Notes: a model not told the origin generated them from the sequence alone. Counted from the first letter of the stretch, positions 20,497-31,519 are shown. The stretch: 34,408 nucleotides of DNA from Cyclostephanos tholiformis (GCA_036939975.1 JALLPB010000052.1:1-34408); one strand, 5' to 3'. A program made the numbers and translations.

Positions 20497-21621
20497 CTAA
20501 TTCCATATATAACCACAATGTAAAAATGTTTCATCCATCGATTTAATATCGTTGTCGATAATTTCTTCGACGATTGTTTTCATCGTCTCGAGATCCTCAA
20601 CCTCGGACCAGCGTTTTATCAAATTTACACAGACTTGATTAATTGCATATTCCACCGGCCCGTCCTGCGGACGGTACGGTGGACGGCAAATGACGCGGTG
20701 CCCGCGCTCCCTCACGGCCTCGTATACCTCCGGCGCACGGTGCGAGTTTAGGTTGTCGTGGATGAGAATCCGGCGATGCTCCGGATTCTCATTCACGTTG
20801 TAAGTGTTGAGCACATGCTCCACGAACACACGATAGGCCTCAGCAGAGGTCCCGGGTTCGGTGGTAACTCGTGCCCAAACGCGAGGATTACTCACCGAGC
20901 CGATATCGCCATCGCGAATATCTGGATCGCCCGTTTCCACTGCCAAGATGATTGTCAATTTAAACGTCCCCCGATCGTAATTCCCCGGCTTTCGAATCAT
21001 CAAACCGCGGGGAGACGAGCCGTACTTTCGATTGGCCGCATTCAGATGCAGGCCAAACTCATCCGCATCGATCAACTTTCGCCGCGGAGTCCCATGAATC
21101 CCAACCGGCCAAGGTCGTGTCCAGTAAAGACGACGACGGTCCAGATTTCTCTGGGTAAACGCTTGGTAGGCGACCGTCGACGTCACCTTCTGGGTGTAGC
21201 CCAGCTTCCTCAGGGCTCTTCCCACGTCCTGCTCTGAAAAAATCCTTGCATCATCGCTATGATTAGCGATGAAAGCAATGCACTCACAATAATTAGCTTG
21301 TGGCCAAATCAGTTTAAACATTACGAGCAACAGGAGGTATTGTCCCGATAGAGCGGACGATGGCTTATTCCCCGTCATCCGCAAGGGCACAATGCCATTG
21401 TTCATCCACCGCCAGACACTAGACTTCATTCCCTCAGGGGCAGGGTTCCCAGCACGATAAGCTTCCACGATCATCTGGCGAAAGGGAATGTCATATCCCC
21501 TCGAGCCGCCAACACTCGGATGTGGTAGAAAACGAGTATCCCTCAATACTCCATCTACCCTCGCAACCCCACTATTCCGACGCCATTTAGCGGCATCATC
21601 TTCCCTCTGGAAGGCATCCAT
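20497..21621 (-). CDS. DDE transposase, IS630/Tc1/mariner type (DD34E)
   Basis: A single intact 374-residue frame starts at ATG 21621 (MDAFQRED). It begins with helix-turn-helix-like DNA-binding segments (about 45-150: GYDIPFRQMIVEAYRAG and later EQDVGRALRKLGY). The DDE catalytic domain follows. The first Asp lies in KLIDADEFGLHL (about 185), the second in ILIHDNLNSHRAP (about 286), and the Glu in YRPQDGPVEYAINQV. Counting gives 34 residues between the second Asp and the Glu, the DD34E spacing of the Tc1 branch. The enzyme would cut the element ends and join them to a TA target. No stop or frameshift breaks it, and all three acidic residues are present. The purine-rich stretch 21622-21840 upstream would hold its promoter, next to the right repeat array. 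Confidence 0.9.
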   Translation of the reverse strand: MDAFQREDDAAKWRRNSGVARVDGVLRDTRFLPHPSVGGSRGYDIPFRQMIVEAYRAGNPAPEGMKSSVWRWMNNGIVPLRMTGNKPSSALSGQYLLLLVMFKLIWPQANYCECIAFIANHSDDARIFSEQDVGRALRKLGYTQKVTSTVAYQAFTQRNLDRRRLYWTRPWPVGIHGTPRRKLIDADEFGLHLNAANRKYGSSPRGLMIRKPGNYDRGTFKLTIILAVETGDPDIRDGDIGSVSNPRVWARVTTEPGTSAEAYRVFVEHVLNTYNVNENPEHRRILIHDNLNSHRAPEVYEAVRERGHRVICRPPYRPQDGPVEYAINQVCVNLIKRWSEVEDLETMKTIVEEIIDNDIKSMDETFLHCGYIWN

Positions 21622-21868
21622 CCGATCGATGACGTGCGATCAGAATGGGAAATCGGACCGCGAGACGATGTGCACGGTTGATAATTATTTCCCGCCCTCG
21701 CCTAGACCGGAGAGCTACGCGGAGGGGGGGGATGGTCGATGGGGTCGGGAGGGTGCGTTAGGTCGAAGGGCGTCGTCTCCGGACGATAGGTGGCGGCGGG
21801 GGAGGGCTTCGGGTTTGATGGCAGCGGTGGTGGCGGAAAAATCCAAGGTAAAAGTAATAGCTAGAACT

Positions 21869-21972
21869 GTTAGCTAGCCCTTATCTAACTGTTAGCTAAC
21901 TGTTAGCTAACCCTTAGCTTACCGTTAGCTAACCCTTAGCTCACCGTTAGATAACCCTTACCTAACCCTTAG
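21869..21972. repeat. Right subterminal array of CTTAKCTAAC units
   Basis: About nine units such as CCCTTATCTAAC, TGTTAGCTAAC and CCCTTAGCTAAC, in the reverse orientation to the left array, with a further isolated copy at 22018-22028 (TAGCTAACCCT). It is more degenerate and longer than the left array. Confidence 0.8.
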
Positions 21973-21983
21973 GTACCGGCCAA

Positions 21984-22062
21984 TTTCAATTGTTATTAAG
22001 ACCGTACGATAGTACCATAGCTAACCCTTGGTTACCACCTCTCTGACATCAATTGTTAATAA
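21984..22062. repeat. Right terminal motifs of transposon
   Basis: Two copies of the CAATTG-centred motif occur: TTTCAATTGTTATTAA (21984-21999) and TCAATTGTTAATAA (22049-22062). Both are inverted relative to the left copy at 18145-18159. The outer copy more likely marks the true end, which would lie at about 22077. Confidence 0.55.
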
Positions 22063-22077
22063 GTTCGGTGTATTGTA

Positions 22078-22352
22078 CCTCGAAAACAGAGATGAGGAGA
22101 AAATCCAAACACAGAACACAGAAGCCCCGACGACCGACGACCCACCACCCCGCCCCCACATCACACACCCCAGCCGATAAAATACTCATCCACTCCTGCA
22201 GGTGGGCTCGCAGGCGTTGCCTCTTGTTCTAATGAGAGTGACGACGATCACTTGCAACGACTCTGCTACTCTGCTGCAGTTGGAATCTCCACGCCCCGCC
22301 CGGCTACCACGCCACTGGGCACAGCTATCCACACTAACGCCGCACAAGCAGA
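22078..22352 (+). promoter_or_regulatory. 5' flank of the FG-GAP gene
   Basis: This stretch lies between the transposon right end and the ATG at 22353 and should hold the promoter and 5' leader. It is C-rich (CCCACCACCCCGCCCCCACATC near 22141). I see no clear TATA box. Confidence 0.35.
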
Positions 22353-25300
22353 ATGAAACAGGACGGAGGGGGAAGCGACGGCGACGGCAGCAGCGATCCT
22401 CCCAATGCCGACTTATCGCGCAGGGATAGTGGTGGATTTTTTTCGTGGAATCGATCGCATGGTATGCAGGTACAGGAGCAACGGCAACAGCAGCAACAAC
22501 AGCAGCAGCAAGTACCACACGGTCCGATTCAGCAAATGACGATGCCACACCAACAGCTGCAGCGGAATCACTCTCAGCCGTCCTATCCTACAGAAGAGAA
22601 GCACGAAGATGATCATCATGTCAGTCCAACGCCATTCCGCCCGATGCAACCGCGCGAATTTTCCCTTGGGGGTAATCTACAACGCTATAGAACTCTCAGC
22701 ATGAGCGGTGGACAACCGTTGCAGTTGCCCCTTACGCTGCCCGCCGACGTTGGGGGGAGTAGTGGCACGACGAGCGTGCTGGGTGGCCTAGTTGCAGCGA
22801 TTCATTCCAGGGTCAGTAAGATGGGAAGCCCTGGCACTGGCCATGACAACGTTGACAGCGGCAATGCAGAAAAAGCGCATCCACACCACGATGTAGACCT
22901 GCATGGTGGTGATCGTGATCGAAAGCGCAATCCTGCTGCTACTTCCGAAAATAGACTGGTAGAGACCAACATTGAACCTCCCCGACCTGCTCTCGCTAGA
23001 CAATTGTCTTCTGTGAGTTCTCGGAGGAGCAGCATCGAAAGCAAAAGCATTGTACCGATCGTGGAAGAAGATAATTCGGCAGACGATAGCAGTCCGTCGA
23101 GTTCGAGATTTTTCCAGAACAACATGCGCGAGGATTATGTTGACGCTTCTGGTGAAGAGAGTGAGGAGAAGGCTGTATCTTTTTTGCAACGTTTGCAGCA
23201 GCAGCAGCAATCGAAACAATATTCTCAGGCATCATTTTCACTTGAATCGCTTGGTAGTATCAACCTTTTACCATCTCCTCAAACGCCCGATAATATCATA
23301 GCTGACGTGGCTGCGTCATCGGATAGCTTAATCGTGTTTGAAAATGTGGAGGAGGAGGAAGTAGCCGAAAAAAGTGGAAAAGAGGTTGCTGTTGGGCCTG
23401 CACGATTGTCGTCTTTTAACTTATCTAAAAAAAGGCCCGCAGAGGTATTAACCACAATATGCGAAGACATTACATCACCGAGTCGAAGAGAAATCACAAC
23501 AACAACGCCCATTTCCATATCAACCATTTCACCGAACGAAGCTAAACCCTCTGCTGCCACTGACACCGCCACTGCGAGATTCGGTCGATTGCTCCAAGAA
23601 TGTCGCGATCTTGCCGAAACCTGTGATGAAGCAGGTTCAGAGACGCCGAGCTTGCCGAGTAGCGGAATGAATTCGTTGCTGCAAATGAAGACAGCCGCGG
23701 CCAAAGCAGCCGCTTCAAATCTCCCAGTGTCGTTCTTGCAACGTGAAATAGACACGTCGAATGATGATACGATGAAAATGATGCGGGAGTCGCAGCTAAC
23801 CATGGATCCAGCATTATTCTTCTCGACTGGTGGAAATGGTGACTCATACTGTGGTTCGATGAACTTTCAGCCGTCAGCCTTAGGGCGAAAACTTTCAAAT
23901 GTTAAGCCATCGACCAATTCATCTTCTTTTGAAAGGCTTGAGGTTTTAACGAAAGTGGAAACATCAAATGTTGATAAATCCTCAGAAAGGAGACCCACTT
24001 CACAAAGAACACTCCATAGTAGAAGTCTTATGTCCGATCTATCGCTCGGGGTTGATTTGATGTATGGGGATAACATAGATGAGGAGACATCGGCGATGCG
24101 ATTGCAAGAAGATGATGAAACTGCATCGTCCGAATCTGCCGAATATAAGCTATCTGATTTGGAAAAGTTTAAGTCAGTTCCTTCAGTTTCAGATTTGAGT
24201 GAGCACCCGGAGAAGATGATACAAATTGAGGTGGAACACAAGAAGGAGAAAGTTGTGACAGAGGAATCGCATCCTGCGATACTTGTTAATGAGATGAATG
24301 AAGCGAATACACACGGTAGACCTTTTAGATCGCAGGAAATGGTGTCTCCTAGAACGTATTCCTGGTTAAAGTATACAACTAATAGTGACAATGAAGATTC
24401 TCTTGGAAAGAAGTCAACGCCCGAAAAATCTATGGAAACGATGGGTGTTCCGAAAACGAAAAAGTCGCCACTTGAAAACGATGAACTTATATTTCCAGAA
24501 AATAGTATCGAAAATGCTTCAAACCATTCAACAGAATTCAGTGAGGTCGGCGGCGATGGTTTATTAGTGGGATTCGGACGTAGACCGAAGGCAGTGCATA
24601 TTGAGGACAGCAGTATTAGCAGTAGTGATTCGTCTTCGTCGTCGGGCAGCGGCGATAGTAGTAGCTATGGAAGCGGAAGCTCTCGCAGCGGCAGCTCTGG
24701 CAGTGAAAGCTCCGGCAGTGAAATATCCTCTGGCGAAAGCTCGACTAGCAGCGAAGATAGTTCGAGCTTCCCGGCCCTTGCCCGTCACGGACTGCACATT
24801 ACACAACGAAGAGACAGCGACGTGGTTAGTGAGCTGAGCTTTGGAGGTGCTAGTGCATTGATGGCTTTGCAGGCTATGAAAAGTCCCGTGTCTCGAAATG
24901 GTACTCCTACTAGCGAAGACGGGACCCAGGATGAGAGTGGCATCTCCGCTCCATCGCTCTCCAGCATGGGGACTTCTATAAAGTCGTCGCCAGAGAATCA
25001 AAATCAGAAAATCAACGCCGGCGATACAAAAGAGACTCAGCGTAGTATCAAATATCGGCCGAGGCTACCGCCTCCTGAGCAGACCAGATTAGCAATGAAC
25101 AGGGATCGGTCGAGACGAGCTAGCAGTGGTAGCAGGGATCCTACACGATCTAGCAACATGGATCCGTTCTTGGAAAAGCTTGATGAGTTGTCTGAATCCA
25201 ATGCATCGTTCCTCGACGACGTTTCGTCCATACTTGAACCCAACAAAGCTGTTCAAACCTTTTTGTCGAAGCCTGCTTCGAGCGATTGTAGTTCCAACTT

Positions 25301-28300
25301 TAGCAGCCAATGTGGACACGAATTCGAGGAGGAAACTGTTCAAAAGTTTCTTGTCTCAAGTGATTGTGCCTCCTCAAGAACTTCGCAGAAGTCTCATGAT
25401 TCTTTTCTTAAGTCCTCCATAACATCTGACCCATCAAAAGTAAAATACTCCACTTTCAAATATATGTCATCGTCTTTTCCAGCACAGCCTTTTGCAAGCA
25501 CGGATCAAGTCAAAAACGCAAATTCTTTAAAAAGTAACAATGCGAAGCATTCTCCGCACTCAAAAAGCTTGAGCACCTTGTCACGCGAACAAAAAAATAG
25601 TAATGCCAGTATCGGTAGTGGCAGTATCTACAGTGACATAGTTGCAAGGGCAATTGCTTTGAAATCGTCTGGTGTTAGCAATACGTCAGTATTCAGTGGA
25701 TCATCCATCTCTACATCGACTTCATTGAGTCATCATCGAAAGCAACAGAGTTTGACATTAGGCGGTGGTGGGCAGCACGCTGGAATCAAGACCACCGAGA
25801 GTTTTCGCAGTATTCATAAAGAGGGAGCCAACTCTATCGCCTTGATTGCTCAAACATCGACAGCTGTCCTTGCCAACGAGGATATCACTACTGTCGATAG
25901 TAAGCACCAGAGCATGCAGCAGGGCAGCGGCGAGTCACCATTGGAAAACATTAATCACAACATGAATGATGATTTATCATCGATGTCTTCGGTTGTGTCA
26001 AGAGCTAGAAATCCGTCCAGAGATATCCCAATTATTGCTAGTCCGACAAGAAGTGTTGTTAACATTGGTGCTAGCTCAACAATATCGTCGGCGCAGAATC
26101 CACCGGAAGAAAATGTCGAAAAAATGACGCAACACCGTTTAATGTCAGAAAGTGTTGAAGTCAGTGGTGAGGCTGATAAAGGGAGTAAGCACGAAATGAG
26201 TGGATCACAAACCGAAAATGCTCTCTTGTCAGTGGATGATGTGAAAAAGAAAACGTCGATGATGGGTCCTAATGCTGTTAGTCGATTGTCGATGAAAAGT
26301 GGAGATGATATCAGTTTTGCATATGAAGACTTTCCTACTAACAGGAGGAGTACTTCCTTTCGAACGCTTCCAACAAATTTGGAAATCGATTCAAAGAAAC
26401 CCTGGAAAACTGCGCCGAGAGAGACTTCAGTGGGTAAATCATCGAATTGTGACAGTCAGAGTTCTCGCGGGTTGAAACTCGAAGAAGACACAGAATTTCA
26501 ACAACCACTGGTGGAGAGTGGCAGTGATGGATCAGTAGAGCTATTCGAATCTAGTTTGAAAAAAATGGGGTTGTATGAAGAATTGTCCGTGTCTGACAAA
26601 GATGAAGACTGTCATTCGACGGCCAGTTATCGCAAGTTGAAACTCGAACAAGACACGGAATACCAGCAACCACTGGTTGCTAGTGGCAGTGATGAATCAG
26701 TAGAACTGTTTAAATCAAGCTTGAAAAGAATGGGTTTGTACGAAGAATTATCCACATCTGACAAAGATGAAGTCTGTCATTCGACGGTAAATGAACACCC
26801 AGAAGTTCTCATATCATCACAACATGATACAGTAAGCGCGAATACCGATGAGTATGGCAATTACAGTGAAAAAAACACCAGATCGTCACTTAAGGACGTT
26901 GCAACTGCTGCCCAAGAAATGGCAGACCTTCTCCGGAGCAGCATTATCTCGAGACAGCTAACGATGAACGATAATTCAAGCTCTCATTCTTCTGAAAGGA
27001 GTGAGACGAGCCTAATCAAAGAGTTGAAGTCTTTTCAAAAGAGTTATGAGATGACGAAGAGGAGTGATTCGCATTGTGCAGGTGGAAAAGAAAATATGAG
27101 CGACGATGGAGATAATTCTCATAGGAGCGCTTCTGAGCTTCGGTCTTCTCTTGGCTCTGATAATCACGAATTTGAACATGAATTGTCAGGAATAAAAAGG
27201 TCAGTCAATGACATTTTCCTCATCAAAAGCCCTGATGAAGAGTCCCTGCAGAGCGAGAATAACATCAACGCCATGTTGAAAACGTTCAAAAAAAGAGGCT
27301 CAGCTATTTATGGGGATTCAACTGTTGATTATACACCAGACCAAATATTTCAACAAGACACGATGATGGACAAGATCAGTATGTCGTCTAGTGCTTCGCC
27401 TTTATCTATCGAGCATGCCAATGATGAAGACATTGCTCGAAATAGCAATCATCTGGGCACTACACGAAAAAGTCTTTGTTGTCAAAGAGGAGTAAACTGT
27501 CAGAAATCGAGGCCATGTTGTACCAGTGTGATTGTCGTTGTTGTTGTTATCACGATAGTCATTGGGATCGCTGTGAATCAGTTAATGAAGAAAAACCCTA
27601 CCCAGCCATCCCAGCTCGAACCAAAGCCGCCCACTGAAGCCAAGTCTCCAACTTCATTGCCGACCCTTCAGCCTCCAAACTGGATGCAGGTCGCAGGCGA
27701 TCTGGTAGGCGAGTCATCTGGAGACGAAGCAGGATTCTCTGTGTCAGCTTCCAAAGATGGCAAGAGAGTTATCATCGGGGCGAGGAGAAATCAAAAAGAT
27801 GAAATGAAGAATCGCGGTGCAGCACGCATATATCAATTAGACGACGTAACTGGTTCGTACGTTCCCATTTGGGATATCTATGGAGAAGCAGCTGGAGATG
27901 TAAGTTTGGTTCATGAGCGTGTGTAAATTTTGCAGATTTTTTAATGAAAATTTTCTAACATCTACTCTCTATGAAGCAATGCGGGTTCTCTGTATCCATG
28001 TCACGGAATGGTAAAAGAATTGCCGTAGGCTCTATTGGAAGCGACAAAAATGGCAAAAACTCAGGCCAAGTACGAATATATGACGAGAATGAACTCACAA
28101 AAACATGGATATTAGTTTTTGAAATGCTTGGAGAGCAAGAAACCGCCCTATTCGGGACATCTGTTTCTCTCTCACAAGATGGATCAAATATTGCTATCGG
28201 TGCACCGTACCACAGCGAAGGTGGCGACATGACAAAGAGTGGTCGATCATATGTTTACAGAGAAGTTCAAGAATCTGAGTGGATACAAGTTGGACACCGA

Positions 28301-28924
28301 TTCTCTGGCACCTCCAGTAATGAATTATTTGGCTGGTCGGTGTCTTTTTCGCCCAACGCTCAGTTTGTAGCCGTGGGTGCCCCTAGACTGGAAGGCTCGT
28401 TAGAAAGCGGCTACGTAAAAGTATTCTCATTTGAAGGGAGCATTTGGCTGGAGCATGGGGAACCTATAAGTATGGGCGTTCCGGGGGACCGATTTGGATT
28501 ATCTGTTTCTCTTGCTGGGGATGATATGCTTCAGCGCGTTGCTATTGGAGCTCCGGGCGTGAGTTTTAATGGAGATGGCAGTGGGCTTGCCGCAATATAT
28601 GAGAGAAATGGCAAAGGATGGCATCGCTTTGGCGACGACTTGTTGGGTGATGGCGTGGATGATAAATTTGGATATTATGTTACCATGACGCCAAATGCTG
28701 ATCGTATATTAATTGGGGCGCCTAACAAGAAACTTGATAATGTGCACGTAGGTCAGGTCCGGGTGTTTGATGTGAACTCGGATGGATTTAAATCAGCGGG
28801 AGAAATGCATGGTCTAGTCACCGAGAATTTCGGAACTTCAGTTTCCATCTCATATAATGGCATGTTCGCTTTTGTGGGTGCATCGAACCACAATTTAGTT
28901 CGCGTCTACGCTGGCAAAAATTAG
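22353..28924 (+). CDS. Giant Ser-rich membrane protein with seven FG-GAP repeats
   Basis: Two exons (22353-27899 and 27977-28924) encode 2164 residues. The 77-nt intron (GGAGAT|GTAAGT to ATGAAG|CAA) is phase 0 and falls inside the propeller. About 1720 residues form a Ser/Asn/Glu-rich, apparently disordered region. It has polyglutamine near 45-55, a pure Ser/Gly block (about 760-800) and a tandem 55-residue duplication (about 1374-1480). A Cys-rich juxtamembrane stretch (KSLCCQRGVNCQKSRPCC) precedes one membrane span, TSVIVVVVVITIVIGIAV (about 1724-1745). After a Pro-rich stalk come seven repeats of the pattern G-x-x-FG-x-SVS-x-G-x-x-x-x-IGAP, such as ALFGTSVSLSQDGSNIAIGA. Seven fits a closed integrin-alpha-type beta-propeller. 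The likely topology is a cytosolic N-terminus and an outside propeller, without an N-terminal signal peptide. An adhesion or ligand-binding role is inferred from the propeller. Confidence 0.88.
26472..26790 (+). repeat. Tandem 165-bp in-frame duplication
   Basis: Two units with a period of exactly 165 bases (55 codons) start at 26472 and 26637. The first encodes LKLEEDTEFQQPLV and later KKMGLYEELSVSDKDED. The second encodes LKLEQDTEYQQPLV and KRMGLYEELSTSDKDEV. The divergence is modest and mostly conservative. Confidence 0.95.
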
Positions 28925-29005
28925 ACATGGAAAATATAATTCATTCTTATCATTATATTATGCTCGACTTTATTCAAGACTGCGCATACATCAATCAATG
29001 AAGGT

Positions 29006-31258
29006 TTACGCCTCTCCAATGTCGCCCTCCTCAGTCTTTCTCTCTTTGTCGTTTAATAGATTCGTAGAGAAATCACCACTGTCATCAAAGAGAGCGCTCA
29101 TGGCATCGTAATTAATCTTCCGCGAGATTTTCCTCGTTCTCACGACTTCCAACAGCGCCTCCTCCGTCGTCAGCTCGTTCGGGTCCCATCCATCCTTCCT
29201 CTTGCGCGAACGACTTGTTTTCAAATATCTCCTTCTTCCCTCCTCCTGAGCGAGTTCATCTTCATGATTTTCCCGGATGGCAGCCTCCGCCAGGAGGAGT
29301 TCGTTCTCCTTCTGCTGTTGCGTTTCGAGGTAATCTTTATTCTGAGCATTAAACACCGCCTCGCGCTCACGAACTTCGTGATCGGTTCGGAAGAGAAAGT
29401 CGACTTCGTCCGCGGCCTCGGCCGTGACCGCGGCCTTCCATTCCTCGAAGTTCAATACGTCCTCCGGCTTCTGCGTGGGCGGGGCCAATTCTTCCGCGGT
29501 GGCTTGGTTGGGAAGAACGACGGGACGATTATTCTTTCCTAAGGGATACGTGATTTCGCCATGTAGAGTGAAAATTCCGATCGGCCGAAAATGTTCTACG
29601 TTTTGCTCCATGCGCGTGAACGACACAGCGCCCTTCATTCCGACCTTGGCAGCCTCCTCGTCATATCCCCTCTTTACGGCCTCGGTCATCTCGGATTCAA
29701 GCGCGTTTTCGGTCATTTCGGCCTCAAGCTCTGAATACATCTCTGCGTATTCCTGGTCCCTCTCCGTAATTGTCTTCTTGGCATTCCTCCATTTGGAGGC
29801 CCACTTCCCCTTTAGATTGGGATTGTCCAACGCCCCACTTTTTATCAGTCCTACGTTCCTCTCCAGGACCGCTCTCGCCCTCGCCTCTCGTATCCTATTC
29901 GTTGTGAAAACCGGCGGGTCAACCTCCTCCTCGATCTCCCTGCCATGGTGGAACTCGTCGAGTGTCATATTCGAGCTAGGCGTCGCCTCAAACTCCTTAA
30001 CGCGAGTCATAACCGTCAATCCGCAAACCTTGAGCACCTTGGTGACATCGTGATGCTCCCGTTCGAATCCGTGCGCGCGAGACGCGATGAGAAGTGCCGC
30101 GGCGCATATCCCTGCCGGACGACGGCCAGCGACTATCCAATCTCGCTTCATTCGCGAGACCAGGCGTAGTGCCGTCATGGCAACTTGGTTGGCTGTTTTA
30201 GTTTTGAAATGAAAACTATGATTGATAAGTCAAGCTGTTGGGTGAATCCGTGCACTTGCCACTTGAATGCAAATTACTTCAATACGTCACCTTTTTCGTC
30301 TAAGTTAAGATGAGCAGCGAAGCGACTGTTTTGGGGAGAATGGGTGCGAAATAAAATGCGATGGGTAAGTTAGTCGATGTTAAGTATGATGCAAGGGCTC
30401 GCAGAGCCTTGGTGGATTTGGAAGAAGCACTTACTAGATGAAGAGGGCGGGGTCGATAATTTCCAACTTCAACCCCAGCAGCCTCCTGAACTTTAGGAAA
30501 CACGTCCCAAGAGTATAAACGTTGACCTGCAACGCGTCACTGAAGTCGATGAGCATGTGCTGGCTCTTCTCCTGTCTACACGAGGTGTAAAGACAGGCGG
30601 CGATGACGTGCGACCTCCGTCGTCCCTGCACGAAGTTTCTCTCCACCGCGACCGTGAAAAGCCGATGGGCCGAGTCGACGTAGTGAGGACCCAATCTCAT
30701 AAGTCCCGCAACCTCCTGAATTCGTCGTTTCCCGCTCGCGAGGGTGTTCTCCCTCGACTGACGGCTGAAGCCGTACTGTCCCCCCCCCCGTCCTCCACCG
30801 GATCCACCTGTGCCGAAGCCCCTGGCCGAATTCGCGCCAACGAACTGTCCCACCATCGAACTGCTGCCGCCGGCGCCCTCGACGAATTCGACCGTCGAGA
30901 CGATGGTATTCTCTTCGACGATGATTCCGCAGTCGGTGCAGACGGACGAACCGGATGGACCGAGGGCTTCGATGTTGGATGAGTTGCAGTTCGGGCAGCG
31001 GAACGACGACTGCGGCTGCGACGGCGCGTTCGCATGCGCGCGACCGTGGGCGTTCGAGTGGAGGGCGCCTCCTCCTCCTCCGCCTCGTCCGTCTTCGCCA
31101 GGTACGACGCCCACGATCTCCTCGCCCACGCCACCAACCGCGTACGCTCTCTTCAAGGCATGATCGTGATTTCCCTCATAGGGGGGGGTGGGGTCGTCGA
31201 CGTCGTCGCCCCCATCGTCCCAGAAGTTGTCGTCGAATCTGCTGCTCCAGTCGGTCAT
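29006..31258 (-). CDS. BRF1: TFIIIB subunit BRF1 (TFIIB-related factor)
   Basis: Three exons (31258-30435, 30325-30291, 30192-29006) encode 681 residues. The joins use GTAAGT/AACAG (109 nt) and GTGACG/AACAG (98 nt). They restore DPALFIYRFAAHLNLDEKANQVAMTALR without a break across a 35-nt middle exon. The N-terminus is acidic then Gly-rich, followed by the zinc ribbon CPNC...CTDC (about residues 90-112). Two cyclin-like repeats follow: FVQGRRRSHVIAACLYTSCR in the first, VAGRRPAGICAAALLIASRAH in the second. The C-terminal half is charged and carries a BRF1-specific segment, RKISRKINYDAMSALFDD. The protein joins TBP and BDP1 to recruit RNA polymerase III to tRNA and 5S genes in the nucleus. The longer open frame upstream begins at a GTG; the ATG at 31258 (MTDWSSRF) is the better start. 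Confidence 0.92.
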
Positions 31259-31519
31259 GATGATGTTGGCCACTTAGGTAGATATAATATTACCGTACGT
31301 ACGATATTACATATTTACCGTACATACACTCCATTCTCTTTTAACACTAGGTACCTACTACGTACCTAATACTACACACCATATTATCGCCAATCAATAT
31401 GTACAATATCATGCACACACATCTTTCACGTCGGAAATGACCGACCATGGACCTACTATTTCGCCAACTCGGAGACAATCCACCCGGGTTGATTGCTTTT
31501 TCCGAATAAAATAACTGAA
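31259..31519. promoter_or_regulatory. Divergent promoter region with short palindromes
   Basis: This 261-base gap separates the divergent BRF1 gene and the small plus-strand gene. It contains the perfect palindromes CGTACGTACG (31294-31303) and TAGGTACCTA (31348-31357), and repeats of TACCGTAC (31291 and 31316). Their role as binding sites is inferred from location only. Confidence 0.35.

Larger units (their letters stand above)
18131..22077. mobile_element. DNA transposon with DD34E transposase and companion gene
   Basis: The ends are approximate. Near both outer edges lies the same short sequence in opposite orientation: TTAAAACAATTGAAA at 18145-18159 on the left, and TTTCAATTGTTATTAA at 21984-21999 plus a variant TCAATTGTTAATAA at 22049-22062 on the right. 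Just inside are inverted arrays of a GTTAGATAAG-like unit (18175-18244 and 21869-21972). Between them are two convergent genes, a three-exon plus-strand gene (18345-20424) and an intact minus-strand DDE transposase (20497-21621). The transposase type and the inverted ends suggest the IS630/Tc1/mariner group, which duplicates TA on insertion. I could not fix the TA boundaries. Both genes are open with good splice sites, so the copy could be recently active. Confidence 0.75.

Noticed and set aside
20758..21237. 159-residue plus-strand frame inside the transposase
   Set aside because: It is a shadow of the transposase, whose catalytic motifs lie on the minus strand.
23279..25001. Several minus-strand frames of 118-174 residues within the FG-GAP gene
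   Set aside because: They arise from the skewed Ser-codon composition of the plus strand and have no recognisable features.
29424..30053. 209-residue plus-strand frame antisense to BRF1
   Set aside because: The opposite strand encodes the conserved cyclin repeat and charged C-terminal half. The frame shows no domain.
30061..30075. tRNA B-box-like GTTCGAATCC
   Set aside because: It lies inside the BRF1 coding exon, with no A box or cloverleaf around it.
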